From Chamaea fasciata (lineage: Eukaryota > Chordata > Aves > Passeriformes > Sylviidae), in assembly GCA_029207755.1 (NCBI GenBank), contig JARCOQ010000003.1, positions 44,164,144 through 44,228,143 of the forward strand: 64,000 nucleotides of DNA, in the 5' to 3' direction. This document shows positions 23,640 through 35,200 of the stretch, piece after piece. Both the position numbers and the translations under genes were made by a program. Every line of letters begins with the position of its first letter. The stretch's first letter is position 1. A model generated the notes under the pieces. It ran no database searches and had not been told where the DNA came from. It worked only from the letters and a program-made list of their open reading frames with translations.

Positions 23640-23930
23640 TAAGTGTTTCTGGAAGAGGAAAAAGAGCTATTCAGCATTAAAGATTCAGGAATGTCTGTTG
23701 ACATATTAAGGAAACAACCTCGGGGGACAGCTGACACGGCTCCAAGAAGCATTACCAAGGGAACAGTGACGCAAATGTCTTCCATTTTTACAGGCTGGCA
23801 GCTCGCCAGGTTCCCTCGCCTGATGGCTGATGTAATGCTAATCCCTATCTGGGTTAGCGCTCGGATATCAACCACAGCAGCTCACTGTGCTGCAATCAAT
23901 ATAGCACACTTTTTATAGAAGAGCGTATAA
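23640..23930. promoter_or_regulatory. Candidate conserved non-coding block
   Basis: Dense non-repetitive sequence of balanced composition. It contains GATGTAATGCTAATCCC and GGGTTAGCGCTCGGATATC near 23828-23870 (homeodomain-like TAATCC and TAAT words). Open frames exist on both strands over the same bases (23643-23918 plus, 23639-23875 minus) without a recognisable domain, so coding is not preferred but is not excluded. Confidence 0.28.
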
Positions 23931-26900
23931 AAAAAATTCTGCTCTAATCTACTAGGAATATGTACAGTAGAGTAATGGCAGGAGAAATTTAATGGCTAGC
24001 CCGGAGCTCACCCAACGAGTGCTTTTGCAAGCGCACACGTGTGTACGCAGGCTTGTACACAAACCCATCTACACCTCAAATAATGGCAAGTCCAGGCGAG
24101 GGCCACACATTGAGAAACGGCTGGCTGTTCATCACGTACAAGAAGAACCTTCCAATTCCTTTATTAAGTGATGTATTGGCAGAGGAAAACAAGAAGAACG
24201 GGACTGGAAAATAAAATGGGTTATCAGTCATAGCATGGAATATAATGGATGTTTCTGTTTTAATGACAACATTTTATAGTTCTGTGAGTACCAGAGGGCT
24301 CTGTGGGGATTAAGGAAGCCTTACAGCACACCTCTACAAGCCAGACAGCACTGAGTCAGAGTAAAGGATGCACAGTGGGTCAGTAGCTGTCAAAACCCAC
24401 CAGCCCCGGAGTCAGTGTGTAAATTCCTTCATAGTGCCACCAACATCAGCACCTTAAGACAAGAAACGAGCAGGAAAGGAGTCTAGAGATCCCGAATTAC
24501 CGTGCAATTATCTGAGGAGTGATTTGGCTTCCTTATAAAAGAAGAATTTTGAAACCTTGAGTAATTTCCAGTTAACATAGTCCTGGCTTCATACCACCTA
24601 CCATGGAAAACCTTTCCACCGCTTGACTGCACCTAAACCACTCAGGAGCACTGGTTTGCTGTGAGCTGATAGTGCAGCTTCCTGCTTCAGCACTTCATTT
24701 CCTGTAAGGGATAACCCCCTGTCAGTTTATTTCACAGGATACTGGTATAACTGTGAAAGTACCTAAGGGCGTTCTTGTCCCAGATAAAATTTCAAGATAA
24801 AATCCATGTGTAACAAAGTAGATTAACTCCAGCCTTATCCTGTGCTTAACTAGTGGGATGAGGAATAATGCAGGACAATACATTGTTTCCTTCTATTCCC
24901 CCTTTATCAGGTAATATTTAAGGGAAAATTTAGGAAGACACTACTTAAAAATAGAAGCTCATATTCCAGTAATATTATTAGTCTTTGGGATAACTCCCGG
25001 CAGATGTGAGAAGAATATTAACCATGTCATTCAGTGTTTCTAAAGAGGGTCAGCTTCATAGAACAGCCCAAGAGCCGGGTTGGTATTTTGGGAAACTCCA
25101 GTTACATGCCCCATGGAGATTAAACGGCAATACTCTCATCTTTCCCCAGGCCTCGCTCAAGGCAATCTTTCTACAGCAGCTGGTGTTGACTGGACTGAGT
25201 AACTGACCCTACCTTTCACTGCAGGAAAAATGAAGGAAATCTGTGTCCATTCATGTTAGGCCATACCTACTCAAGCAGCCACATGGCATAAAGCTCCCAA
25301 GATGCTCACCAGCACCCAGCTGCAACCTCACTTGTCTGTAAAGCGTTCCCTTGTATTTCTGCCTCCTTTTTGCCAGGAGCTGCCAGGGCATAGTGATGTT
25401 TGTGGCCATCCCTCCCTCCTCTGCTCTTCATTCCCTGCCAGCAGAATCCTCGACACTGCAGCAGTAGCTTCAGGAAGGGCTGACTGTGGCAGTGACGTGG
25501 GGGTGGCGGTGTGCAGGAGAATTTTCTGAATCCCTCCAGCAGGCAGAAAGGAGAAAACAGGGAAGAAGAATGAGGCAGGAATTAAAAATAAAGCAGGGCA
25601 GGGGTGGCAAGACAAAAGCAAGAAGAGGACAGCATTTGGCTTCATAATTTTTCCTTCATTTCTACACCTTTGGTCACCAGAAGTCATGGCCCTCTTCCAT
25701 CCATCCATCCTGCTCAGTGATTCCTGGCCCAACATTGGCTCATCTGCCTTTAGTTCCCAAAATGCACTCTAAGCAAATGGATAGTCTTGTTACAACAGCC
25801 TCATAAAACAGACCAGTTGAGAACGTTAATATAATCATATTACCTTCTCTTGGATTTGTGAAGAGGTAAAATGTTTGATCACCAAAGAGCTGTTTTCCAG
25901 CAATGGATTTAGCTGAGGTTGCTCCCATGTCAGTATGGGAGGAGAAAGCACATTTCCCTTTCAAAAAAAAAAGTAAGGAAGAGGCAAATAGCTCACACAG
26001 AGATATATTTCAACACACTTTATACATGTCGGTCCTCCAGACACGCCCTCCCTTTGCAGCACATACACCTGTAACAGGGAGGGAACTATAAGCCCAGTTG
26101 TCCTCGCGGACAAAGATGACCTCATGGAATTATGATGCAATACCAATGTGAAAGGAAACTCCAAGTTCTTCCTATGCAATCTATAGAGCATTGGTACAAC
26201 TTTTAACATATGTGTTTACATTTCCTTAATATTTAATGAAATGCTTAAGAAAAATGCATTCTAAAAATTTTGATGTAAATACAATTTGTTGTGCTTGAAT
26301 TCTGAATTAAGAACAGTCTCCATTATTTTTTCCACATGCTCATACTACCTTATATTAAAAGCATACTCTGCCCTTACAGACATGTGTGCTTTATAAATAC
26401 TTTGCACAGCTGGAAACATTGATGTTTAGCAAAAATCCCAGTGCCAGCAAATGCAATGTGGAGAACCTCCTTCGTATCAAATGGTCTGCACACTGACCAT
26501 GGGAAGTGTTCTCCAGATCATGCATGAAGGGCCTGTTTTGTATACCTATGCAGCTCAGCAGGGCTCCTCAGGGTTCAGCACTGCTGAGTGGAGTACTCGC
26601 CTCCCTGGAGGACACAAACCCGAGTGAGAAGACTCCAGACAAGTTTAATAGTCTGGTCTAGGTGGCGTATGTATTGTTGAATTTTAAAATACATAATACA
26701 TATCAGTTAGCACCAGTACCCTGCAAAGTTCATTGCCTTCCCAGCTTCTCTCACACTTACGGTGGAGTCCAGTAGTCTCTGACAAGCCAATTAATGTGAC
26801 TCAGGCATTATCACACAATCTTTCTGACTCTAAACACCCTACTTCATTGCAGTACTCCTAGAAATAGTCAGAGAGCTCCAAAAAGAGCATTTGTTTTAAA

Positions 26901-28329
26901 ATGTTAATGCAAGGCTGATATTCATAATCTCTAGTGACCAATTAGTAAAACTAGGTGGTTTTCAGGGCAAAATCATTTGACAAAATTCACAGGAGTGAGA
27001 AAAGTTCATCTTTTCATTCTCAGAGCAAATATGGTTCTGTGATTTCAGTGCAAGAATCATTCTTATCCAGGCCAGCAGCATCTGGGGATTTCAACATTTT
27101 TCCTATGTATAAACAAAATAAACTTGGGGTGTGGATCAGTCTCAAGTTCCAAAACCTCTGATTCCCTTCCAAAATGAAGACTGTGTCAGGTGCAAAACTG
27201 ACTCCAGTTCCCAACTGGAATAATACGTTCTCTGTGTACAGAGCTGTAGTCAGTGTGTTCGTGGATGGATTTGTGTCCATTCCACGTTAATGGCAGGGTC
27301 AGAAGGGAAGTATTAGCGAACAAGTGCATTTTACACACCTTCCCTTTATGACGTGCCATCCTTACACCACATCAATATACATTGGCAGCAAGTGAGAGAC
27401 ACAGGTCAGTTCTTAGGCTTTAATGCCCAGTGGCATCTTGATGTGATGAAAACATGGTTGAACAACATGCAGGAAATACTGCTAATGAAAATAGGCATTT
27501 AGAAAAGAAAAAGCTAACATTTCTTTGCCTGAGAAACACCAAGATGAAGCATTCTTTCCTGAATTCATCAGAATGCATTTCCTTTATTCTTGTTAGCAAC
27601 CATGTGGCAATTGATAGAATCTTTTTCCTCATGGTTTTCATGTTATACTCTCTTTTTTGATGTGTTGTTCCCTGTCTAAGGCACACACTGGTCAGGGGCA
27701 AGGCTGAGACCTGTGAACCCTCCTAGCAGCCTTGTGAAAAGCAGGACTTGAGCTCCCATTCAGGTGATGTGAGGACTGCAGAACACAAAAATTCTGTTCC
27801 TAAAGGTAGAGGAGAATCTGCTTTAGCCCAGAGCACAGGGGCCTGGGTTTCTTTTCACACTCCTACACAGGCATGAATTAGCTAGAAAGGGACTTAGCCG
27901 TTCTGCTGTAACAGGTGTGACACAAAAGTAGAGGAACAATAACCTTGGTTGTAACAGCAGCATCTGCCTTTGAAGATGCATTTCTTAGTGGCAAGACACC
28001 CATCAAAGGTGAACATTTGGCCTTATGCCTTAAAGCGAATTTGGCCTTACGCTGGCTGAAAAGCTGAGCTGAGACCTGGCCTGGTGAACATTGCCCAGTG
28101 GTAAGTTTGAGGAGGCCAAAGAGAATGACACTTCTTTATCCTACCCATTAGGCACTCGTGCTCTGTCCGGCTGCGTGCAACCCCACCACTGAGTCTCTGA
28201 CCATCACAGGAGCCGTGCTCGGATCTGAGTAGCTGGAATCACTTCACCCCTGGGTCATTACGATATTCAATTATGGCTCTGTGCTTAAGTGACACAATAG
28301 GTACGGGAATTGAAAGCACAAGAACTCCT
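23931..28329. other. Unique non-coding sequence
   Basis: No gene is supported. A 135-codon minus-strand frame at 25328-25735 overlaps a plus-strand frame and has no domain. A MIR-like stretch at about 24650-24790 is listed separately. Confidence 0.55.
24650..24790 (+). repeat. Possible MIR-like SINE relic
   Basis: The succession CTTCAGCACTTCATTTCCTG, TAAGGGATAACCCCCTG, TTTATTTCACAGGATACTGG and GTGAAAGTACCTAAGGG follows the order of words in a MIR core, but with many mismatches. Much weaker than the copy at 28.3 kb. Confidence 0.28.
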
Positions 28330-28540
28330 AACCTCTGATCCCAGCTCTACAACAGAATTCCTTGCTGGCTTTAGGCAAGGTACTTAACATCTCCGCCTAG
28401 GTTTTCCCATTTGCAGAAGGGGGCTAATAATACTCAGCTACCTACTCCACAGGGAAGTCCTGAGGATTCATTACTTAATGTAAAGTGGCTAAAAGATGAA
28501 AACCTGCATGTAAGAGCCAAGCGTTATTACTGTTACCAGG
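28330..28540 (+). repeat. MIR SINE relic
   Basis: The sequence follows a MIR element along its length: CTGATCCCAGCTCTAC, TTAGGCAAGGTACTTAACAT, CCCATTTGCAGAAGGGGGCT, AATAATACTCAGCTACCTA, CACAGGGAAGTCCTGAGGAT and AATGTAAAGTGGCTAAAAG, in the correct order and spacing. MIR is a tRNA-derived SINE that was active before the amniote radiation, so it is inactive and very old. No gene overlaps it. Confidence 0.8.
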
Positions 28541-31500
28541 TTTAGGTTCAATTTTTGAGACTCGCTTTCCTCTTTGAAATGAGAAAAAGTGTTCCTTTTA
28601 TTCGACCAAGATTAGTGTTCTGCACTGCATTTCCTATAGAAGTGGGAAGGTGCCCTGGGAATATGAAAGGAAAGGAGAAAAATGTGTCCCTTTGGATCCC
28701 AATCTACCCTTCACATCCTCTCAGGAAATTGTTTTTGGAAGTGTCCAACACTTGGTGCAATATGCTGCAGCCACAAGGCAAAAATTTTACTCTTTCAAGA
28801 ATGTTTTATGAGCCCCAGGAATAAATCATCTCTAGCAGAGATCGTGAAGCACAGTGTTAAGGGTCTATGATTTTCCTCAGAGATAAAGAAATTATTCTAA
28901 GCTTTTCTGCAATTTGTGCCTGAAACTTTAACAAGAAAATACCGAGAGCCGTTCTGGCACATCACTGTGTGTACATCACTATGTACATCAAGAAAAACCA
29001 TGGGGAGTGTTTCGACTGACCAAATTATTTCCTTCAGTCTCAAGTGATTTAGATGTTTGATTTTTAAGCAACAGTTCTGGTATGGCAAACTGCTTTCATG
29101 GCAAGTCAGTCAACATGAGGCTTGGTCAGCATCTTTAAACAGACTGGCATAATTGTGTGATGGAAGGCAGGGGGACTGGTCATCCTGACATGAGCTGCAC
29201 TGAGACTACAGTCTGCAATAAATGGATGCAGCAAACAAAAGGACCAATTCAGTATTTTCAAATGCTGAGATTATTGGAAACAAAGGAAACAATTTTGTCA
29301 GCCCAGAAAAGAAAAGAAAAAAGTCCTTTTATGATTGTTCTGAAAAAGCCCCCTGCCATGAATGGTTGCCACTCCTAAGAATTCAAAACATGCAGCTAAT
29401 GCACATGGCTCTGCTTCCAGCTTCATTAATAAGAGATTTTGGCACTGCAGGAGCACCTCCTGTGTGCACCGGACCTGTATGTGACATAAGCACACCAGTA
29501 TGTTTCTGTTGAATTAGTCAGAGCACACGATGTGGTGTTTATGCCAGTTTTATGCTGACTGGAGGACAGATGTTACCTGATTTGGTTCAGTGTCTGCCAG
29601 AATATGCCAAATATATCTGAACCAGCATAGTAAGTTTGTGGTTGGCTGCACATGGCTATGATGTCCTGGTCCAGCACAGAATGTTTCTTAGGCCACATTT
29701 TTATTTTTTAGATGAAACTATGATTCAAGACATACAGTGCAGTTACACGCCTTGCTTATATTAACTAAGATGTTCTGCCCCTTTACTGTAAGGTGTTGTT
29801 TAATTACCATATTCATAACAGAGATTATATAATTCCAGAGAAAAAAACCTCTCCTTTGATGTTTACTCAGAGGCTTCAGATTCCTTAGTGAATCCAGGAA
29901 TTGTCAGGTGCCTCCTGAATGTAAAACACTTACGGTCTCTCTTCAATAAGTAAGTGAAAGGCACCAAGTTAACGTGAGCAAAGCATGTAAAGAAAAGAAG
30001 TATTAAATCAGAAGAGAAATCTACCGTCTGCTTCTGCTTTTCTCACTTCCCATTGACTGGGCTCTAGGAGGACCAAGCCACCCAGCACTCAGAGTTGCTC
30101 CACTTTCAACAAATATTGGTCAGATCCTGTAGGATCAGAGCCAGCTTTAAGACATGCTGGCAAGAGGATTCTGTGAGGATCCTCCCTTCCTCATCATCCC
30201 TCCCAAGCAGAACAGAGTAATTTGCAGCAAAGTGGGTGGGGAGGGTTCAGAAATCTTTGAGCCCCTACAGCTTACTCAGGCGACACAGAGGCCAGCCACA
30301 CGCACACTGGGGATGTCAGCTTCCCAGCTATTTTCTAGAAACAATTCCCTCTGAAGGGAGCAGTCCTTCAGACAAAGCCTTATGACACATCCGGGTGACT
30401 TTTAGGCTCTTTTCCTTTTCTTCTAATTACTTAGTCACGGAACCCAGAATAATTAGCCATAAGTGGTCAAAAGAGCCACAGAAACAAAATGCCTCTTGGG
30501 GCATTGCAACACAATGCTGAACTAGTAAAAAGAAACTTAAGAAACTTAACCTAAGAACAGTGTAAGGCTCTTTGTTTCACCTGCTTTCTCCTACATCTGT
30601 CTTATCATTCCTCCTTCCACCTCTGACTTTTTCTGTTTTCTCCACATCATTCTCTCCTGTCTTGGTTTGCATTCCCTCTTCTAAAAAGAATTTTCTTCTC
30701 TTGCTCATTATGTCACGCCTTTTCCTTACACTACGGTTTTACCTACTTCTCTCATTTTTTTCTCTGGTCACTCCCATTCATTCCTGGCCACTGTCATCCT
30801 CAGTTTCTTTGGTCTGGCTCTTTAGGTCTCCACTGCTCTTCTCTCCACTTCACTTCTCCCTGTCTGATGTTTTCTCTTCTTTCACATTTGCGTCCCTGAG
30901 TAAATTAGGTTCTTTCACCTTGACTCTTACACATTCTTATTCCCTATTCTTGCAGTCCTTCCCTCACTTACACTGTGTGTTATCCCCTCACACCCCACTT
31001 CCTTGCAAACTTCCTGTATCCTTACCCATTAGCTACTTGGCAAAATGTCATTGACAAGCTATGGATGTCACTACAGCCACAGGAACCACAGCCATGGGAG
31101 TGATGTTTACAGAAGCAAGACTGGGCTGAAAAGAAGCTCTGCTTGTGCACAAGCTAACCCATGGAGAGTTATTAGTTTGGCTTATCAGAGGGTGGGTCAG
31201 CAGACAGGAAAATCCCAAGCTTATCTGTTTGTCCTTTGCATAGCCATGCCTGTTTTGTCATTGTTACTAATCCTTCCCCACTTTCCCAAAGAATGTTGTG
31301 GGTGCTGCACAGATCAAGGGCTGCTGGTTGCCCCTTCCCTGGTCCCTCTTGGAAGTGGGGAGGGTTACTGTGGCCAAAAGCATAGGGATCTGGCCAGTAG
31401 CAGAGCCAGATCCCATCTTCCACTTATGTTGGTATGCAGCTTGGAGTCATGTCAGCTCTTCGGATGAGATGTTCTTTCTGTGGCTGGAAATTGCATCAGA

Positions 31501-32099
31501 AGTTCATCGCAGAGGACAGCTGAGCCACCAGGCAGCAGCCAGCAGTGCCTGTTAGGGTGCTTTTGCACTCCCTGAGCTTTACCCAGGTAGTTCCCTTCTG
31601 CACTGCCAGCTGATCCACAGGAAAGACAGCCATGAGTAACCCAGATGCTAGAACTGGTCACTGGCCATGTAGAAATAGTGCACAATGTGCCTGTAAGTTG
31701 CTGTGATGAATCCCCTCTGCTCATGGCCAGCCTTCACACTAAATTCTCTCTTCACAGTGAAAAAGTCTAGAAACTACTTGGACTAAGTCCTTCCCAAGGG
31801 TACCATCACTAAGTCAACAAAATTGCAGTATAAATGCATGTGTCCCATTGTTAGGGGTGGGAGAGGCAAAACTGACAGGGGTTTGTCAGGAACACCCACA
31901 AAGATCCCTAGACACAAAGCAACCAAGTTTAAAGATCCAAAGGCCAGTGTCTTGCAACAGCAACAGCCAAGCACAGTCAAGCAACAAATATTCATTTGCT
32001 TTCCTGCTTCATATCCTTCCCAGTTCTTTCCTTAAGGAAAGCGAAGGATTAATAATTTTGGCTGCAGAGGCTGAGTTCACACAAACACATATGAAACCA
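28541..32099. other. Unique non-coding sequence with a pyrimidine-rich stretch
   Basis: No gene is supported. The region 30560-31050 is strongly pyrimidine-rich on the plus strand (listed separately). Frames at 31045-31555 overlap on both strands and have no domain. Confidence 0.55.
30560..31050. other. Pyrimidine-rich stretch with composition-driven open frame
   Basis: Nearly 500 bases made mostly of T and C on the plus strand, not organised in a simple repeat. The 160-codon open frame over it (30572-31054) begins at a TTG and is dominated by Leu, Ser, Phe and Pro, as expected when purine-containing stop codons are depleted. Not called as coding. Confidence 0.6.
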
Positions 32100-32250
32100 G
32101 CAAACAATACCCCCATTAAACACATCGAGAAGCTCAGGGACTGGAACAACTCACCTCCAAGAGCTTCACCCAAGTCCCACAGGAAGGCTACAGCGGAGCC
32201 AGAAATAGAGCCCAGACCTCCTGACTCCAAGCCCTGGGCCCTAACAAAAA
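32100..32250 (-). repeat. MIR SINE relic, inverted
   Basis: Read on the plus strand, the sequence follows the complement of MIR: ATACCCCCATTAAACACATC, GAGAAGCTCAGGGACTGG, CACCCAAGTCCCACAGGAAG, GCGGAGCCAGAAATAGAGCC and CAGACCTCCTGACTCCAAGC, in the right order. It includes the tRNA-derived head at the right end. It is as old as the 28.3 kb copy and lies in the opposite orientation. Confidence 0.7.
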
Positions 32251-35200
32251 CACCAGCTTTCCTCCACCAACCCTCTCTTCATACACTACATTGACCAGAC
32301 TGGAAAAGGCATTCAAAATAAATAAAACCTGCTTCTCGAGCCAAGTTTTCAAAAACATTTTCTTGTCATGGCTGGTTGTTTTTCTCCTGCTAGACATTAG
32401 GCAGTCTCCACGAGTGAGACAGCTCTCCTTTCTTCTCCGGGAAACACAGTTGTCTCCCACATGTTGCACTCAATGTAGCTCAAAGAAATGTTTTAGGAAA
32501 TTCCCCCTAATTCAGTGAAATTGTTAGCTTGGCAGTGGCGTGCTGGAAACAGGACTGAAAGATTGCCTTGGAGCTTTTTTTTCATTTTTCCTTTTTAAAG
32601 TGTACAGGGGAGCTTGGGCTTCAGACAGGCTGCTGAGGAAGACAGAAACTCATGTTACATAGGAAGGATTTGGCAGGCCTGAACACAGAAATTTCCAGAA
32701 GTGTTTGCGTGGCAAGAAGTCTGTGCCAATCCACATTTTTTAACTATTCTGGCTGCATGCCCAGCCGAAAAGAAAGTCCTGTATCTCTGCACAGTTCACT
32801 GGCTTCCCTGAGGAGTTTCCATACTGCATGGCAACATTGGATAATCTCATTTGCGCGCCAGAAAAACTCCTGCTACTTACACTGTTACTAAATACCAGAT
32901 GTGCTTAATAAAGAGTAAGTGGAGCCAAACCTAGGGTAATCACATAACCTATCATTAACATTTTCTAAAAACAAAAAAATGCCATTGGAACAGCAGATTA
33001 CTGTTTTGCTTTGTTTGCTTTACGCCCTGTTACGGGAACCCCTAGGGTGCTGGGAAGGGAGCACGGCAGGAGCAGACAGCTCTGGCACAGCCGATGACAT
33101 TGTTTACAATCACACCCCTGCACATCTGAAACATGTGTGAGAAAGTAAAGGCGAAGCAGATTTCGCTGTGCTGGCGAGGGAGAGGAGGATTGCAACAGGA
33201 AGTCTACGCCACCAAGAAAGTGCTGGAGTCTCGTGTTTCTTCATTCCGGGGAGGTGGCTGGAGAGGGGGGATGCAGAAAGGGCAGTGTGATTTTGGTCTT
33301 TCACGATATGTACACCCCCAGGTCCCTGGTGCACAGGAATACAGGAGTGGACCTTGTTCCTTGAAATTTAATGATGGCCCAAATCCTCCAAACCCATTTA
33401 AAATACATTTTTGTGTGAGTCAGGGGGCTTGTCACTGCACAGAATGTGTGTGCACATTTATTATGGATTTAAATGGATGTTGCACATGTGCATATCTGAC
33501 GCTGACCAGACCCTTGAGGGAAATAGCTAAATCTCAGCGATGGCGAGTGAGTTCTGCTGTGACAGGCTGCTAAGAGGAGGGAGACAGATGCACCATGGTA
33601 CTGGAGCCCCGTGTGCCCTGGGCAGAGGAGGTACACAGAACAGGGAGTCACCCAGCTGTGAGATGGGCAAGCCCTCCCTGAAACGAGACACGGGTGAACA
33701 TTCTTGCCTCTCCCACAGCTGTCTCTGCAACTGACAGGGGAGAATGGACTTGAATGGCTGGAAAAAGAGCTTTTTTCTGTATTTCAGTGTCCACTAAATG
33801 GAAGAGAAGCCTGGCAAATGTGTGCAGACCACGTCCTAGCAAGGCCACACTTCACAGGTCTGCTTGCTCGGGCTGTGCGGAAAACAAGATAAGGGGATGG
33901 GAACAGGGACAAGTCCAGGCCTTGCTTGTTTTGTACATGGAGGTGGAGGCAGGGAGCGGAGCAGTGAGTCACTCTCATCACACAACAGCCCCGAGCAGTG
34001 CCACTGCTCTAGGCCCTCAAGGTAAACTCTGACCCAAGTCAGCAGGATTTGCAAAGCTGGGATATCTGATGCCAGGAGCTGTGCCAAGGGCATGAGGTGA
34101 GGAGGTCACAATAGGTGTCAGCCTGCCACTGCCCGGGAGCAGGAGGGCGGCCACAGCCAAGTGCTCACATGGCTCCCACTGTGACTGAACCCCAGTGTTT
34201 TCCAAAGCCTGGATACAAGGACAGAAAAGCCAGCAGGCCTGGGAAACACAATGGTCTTGCTGCTGCAAGCCCTTTGCTTGTGCCGTCCCTGCTTGGTCCC
34301 ATTCGTTCCACCCGCTGTGCAAGGTCATGCCCACACTCCGCGTTTCCCCACAAACTCAGCAGCGCTGGTCCCAAAGGCTGTGCAGTGTGTCAGCGAGTAG
34401 CACGGCTGCCTGGGCTGCCCCTGGGCCAAACAGATGGTAAAATCCTGCTTCCCAGCACGGGAGCCAGCTGCACAGTGGTAGTGATGGAGCAGCTGGTCTT
34501 GCTTGGGCCAGGCTTTTGCCTGATGTAGGTATTGCTCGGCTGGCCCTTAGCCAGAGGCTCAGGGCAGCAGATGACTCAGGGCACCAAAACAGCCATGTCC
34601 CCACCAGCTATTCTGTCTGCTCCAGTCCTGAGAGCTGGGCTTGCTGCTGCCACCACTCGGAGGTCAGGCTGAGGAGGATGTGGTTAGCTGCTGAGGGGGT
34701 GAAACTCTACACATCTCCTACACGTGTCCCCTTTCCAGCTCCACCCTTCTCTTTGTCCCACAGCCAGAGTGGTCCTGGCTGCTCAGCCTCCAGATGGAAA
34801 GACTTGGTTTCACCTGTGCTACTGAACAGCCCCAAAATATCCTGCAGTATTCCAATCTCGTTGTTGGCACCTTTCCTGTCTTTGTCACCTAATGTCTTGG
34901 GCGTTTCTGGAGCATTGAGGGAGCAGCCTGTTACTTGGCAGCTCGAACAGGAACAAGAGGCCTCCTTCACCCACAGGTGCAGGCACAGAGTGACCAGATT
35001 TCCCAAACTAAAAACCTGGGACAGAAGTGACATACCCAGCAGCTCTTTCCCTCAGTCTGCTCACTCCCTCTCTGACAGAAGACTTTGTATCAGGGCAGCT
35101 GCTGGTTCAGGAAAGCCTCACCCCACCAGCTGTGGGTGGTGTGCAAGAGAGCAAGGAGAAAATTAGGCAGCTGCTGCCCAATCCTGCATCACTGTTTCCA

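Noticed and set aside
30572..31054. 160-codon hydrophobic frame that could suggest a membrane protein
   Set aside because: The hydrophobic, Ser-rich composition follows from pyrimidine-rich DNA; TTG start and no splice or promoter context.
34985..35030. GTGACCAGATTTCCCAAACT-like stretch resembling an old DNA-transposon end
   Set aside because: Only about 35 bases resemble it; too short to call by eye.
34516..35166. 216-codon open frame on the plus strand, the longest free of simple repeats
   Set aside because: It begins at TTG, has no recognisable domain, shows Ser/Pro/Leu-rich composition, and is opposed by a 108-codon frame on the minus strand in a GC-rich stretch. Chance is more likely.
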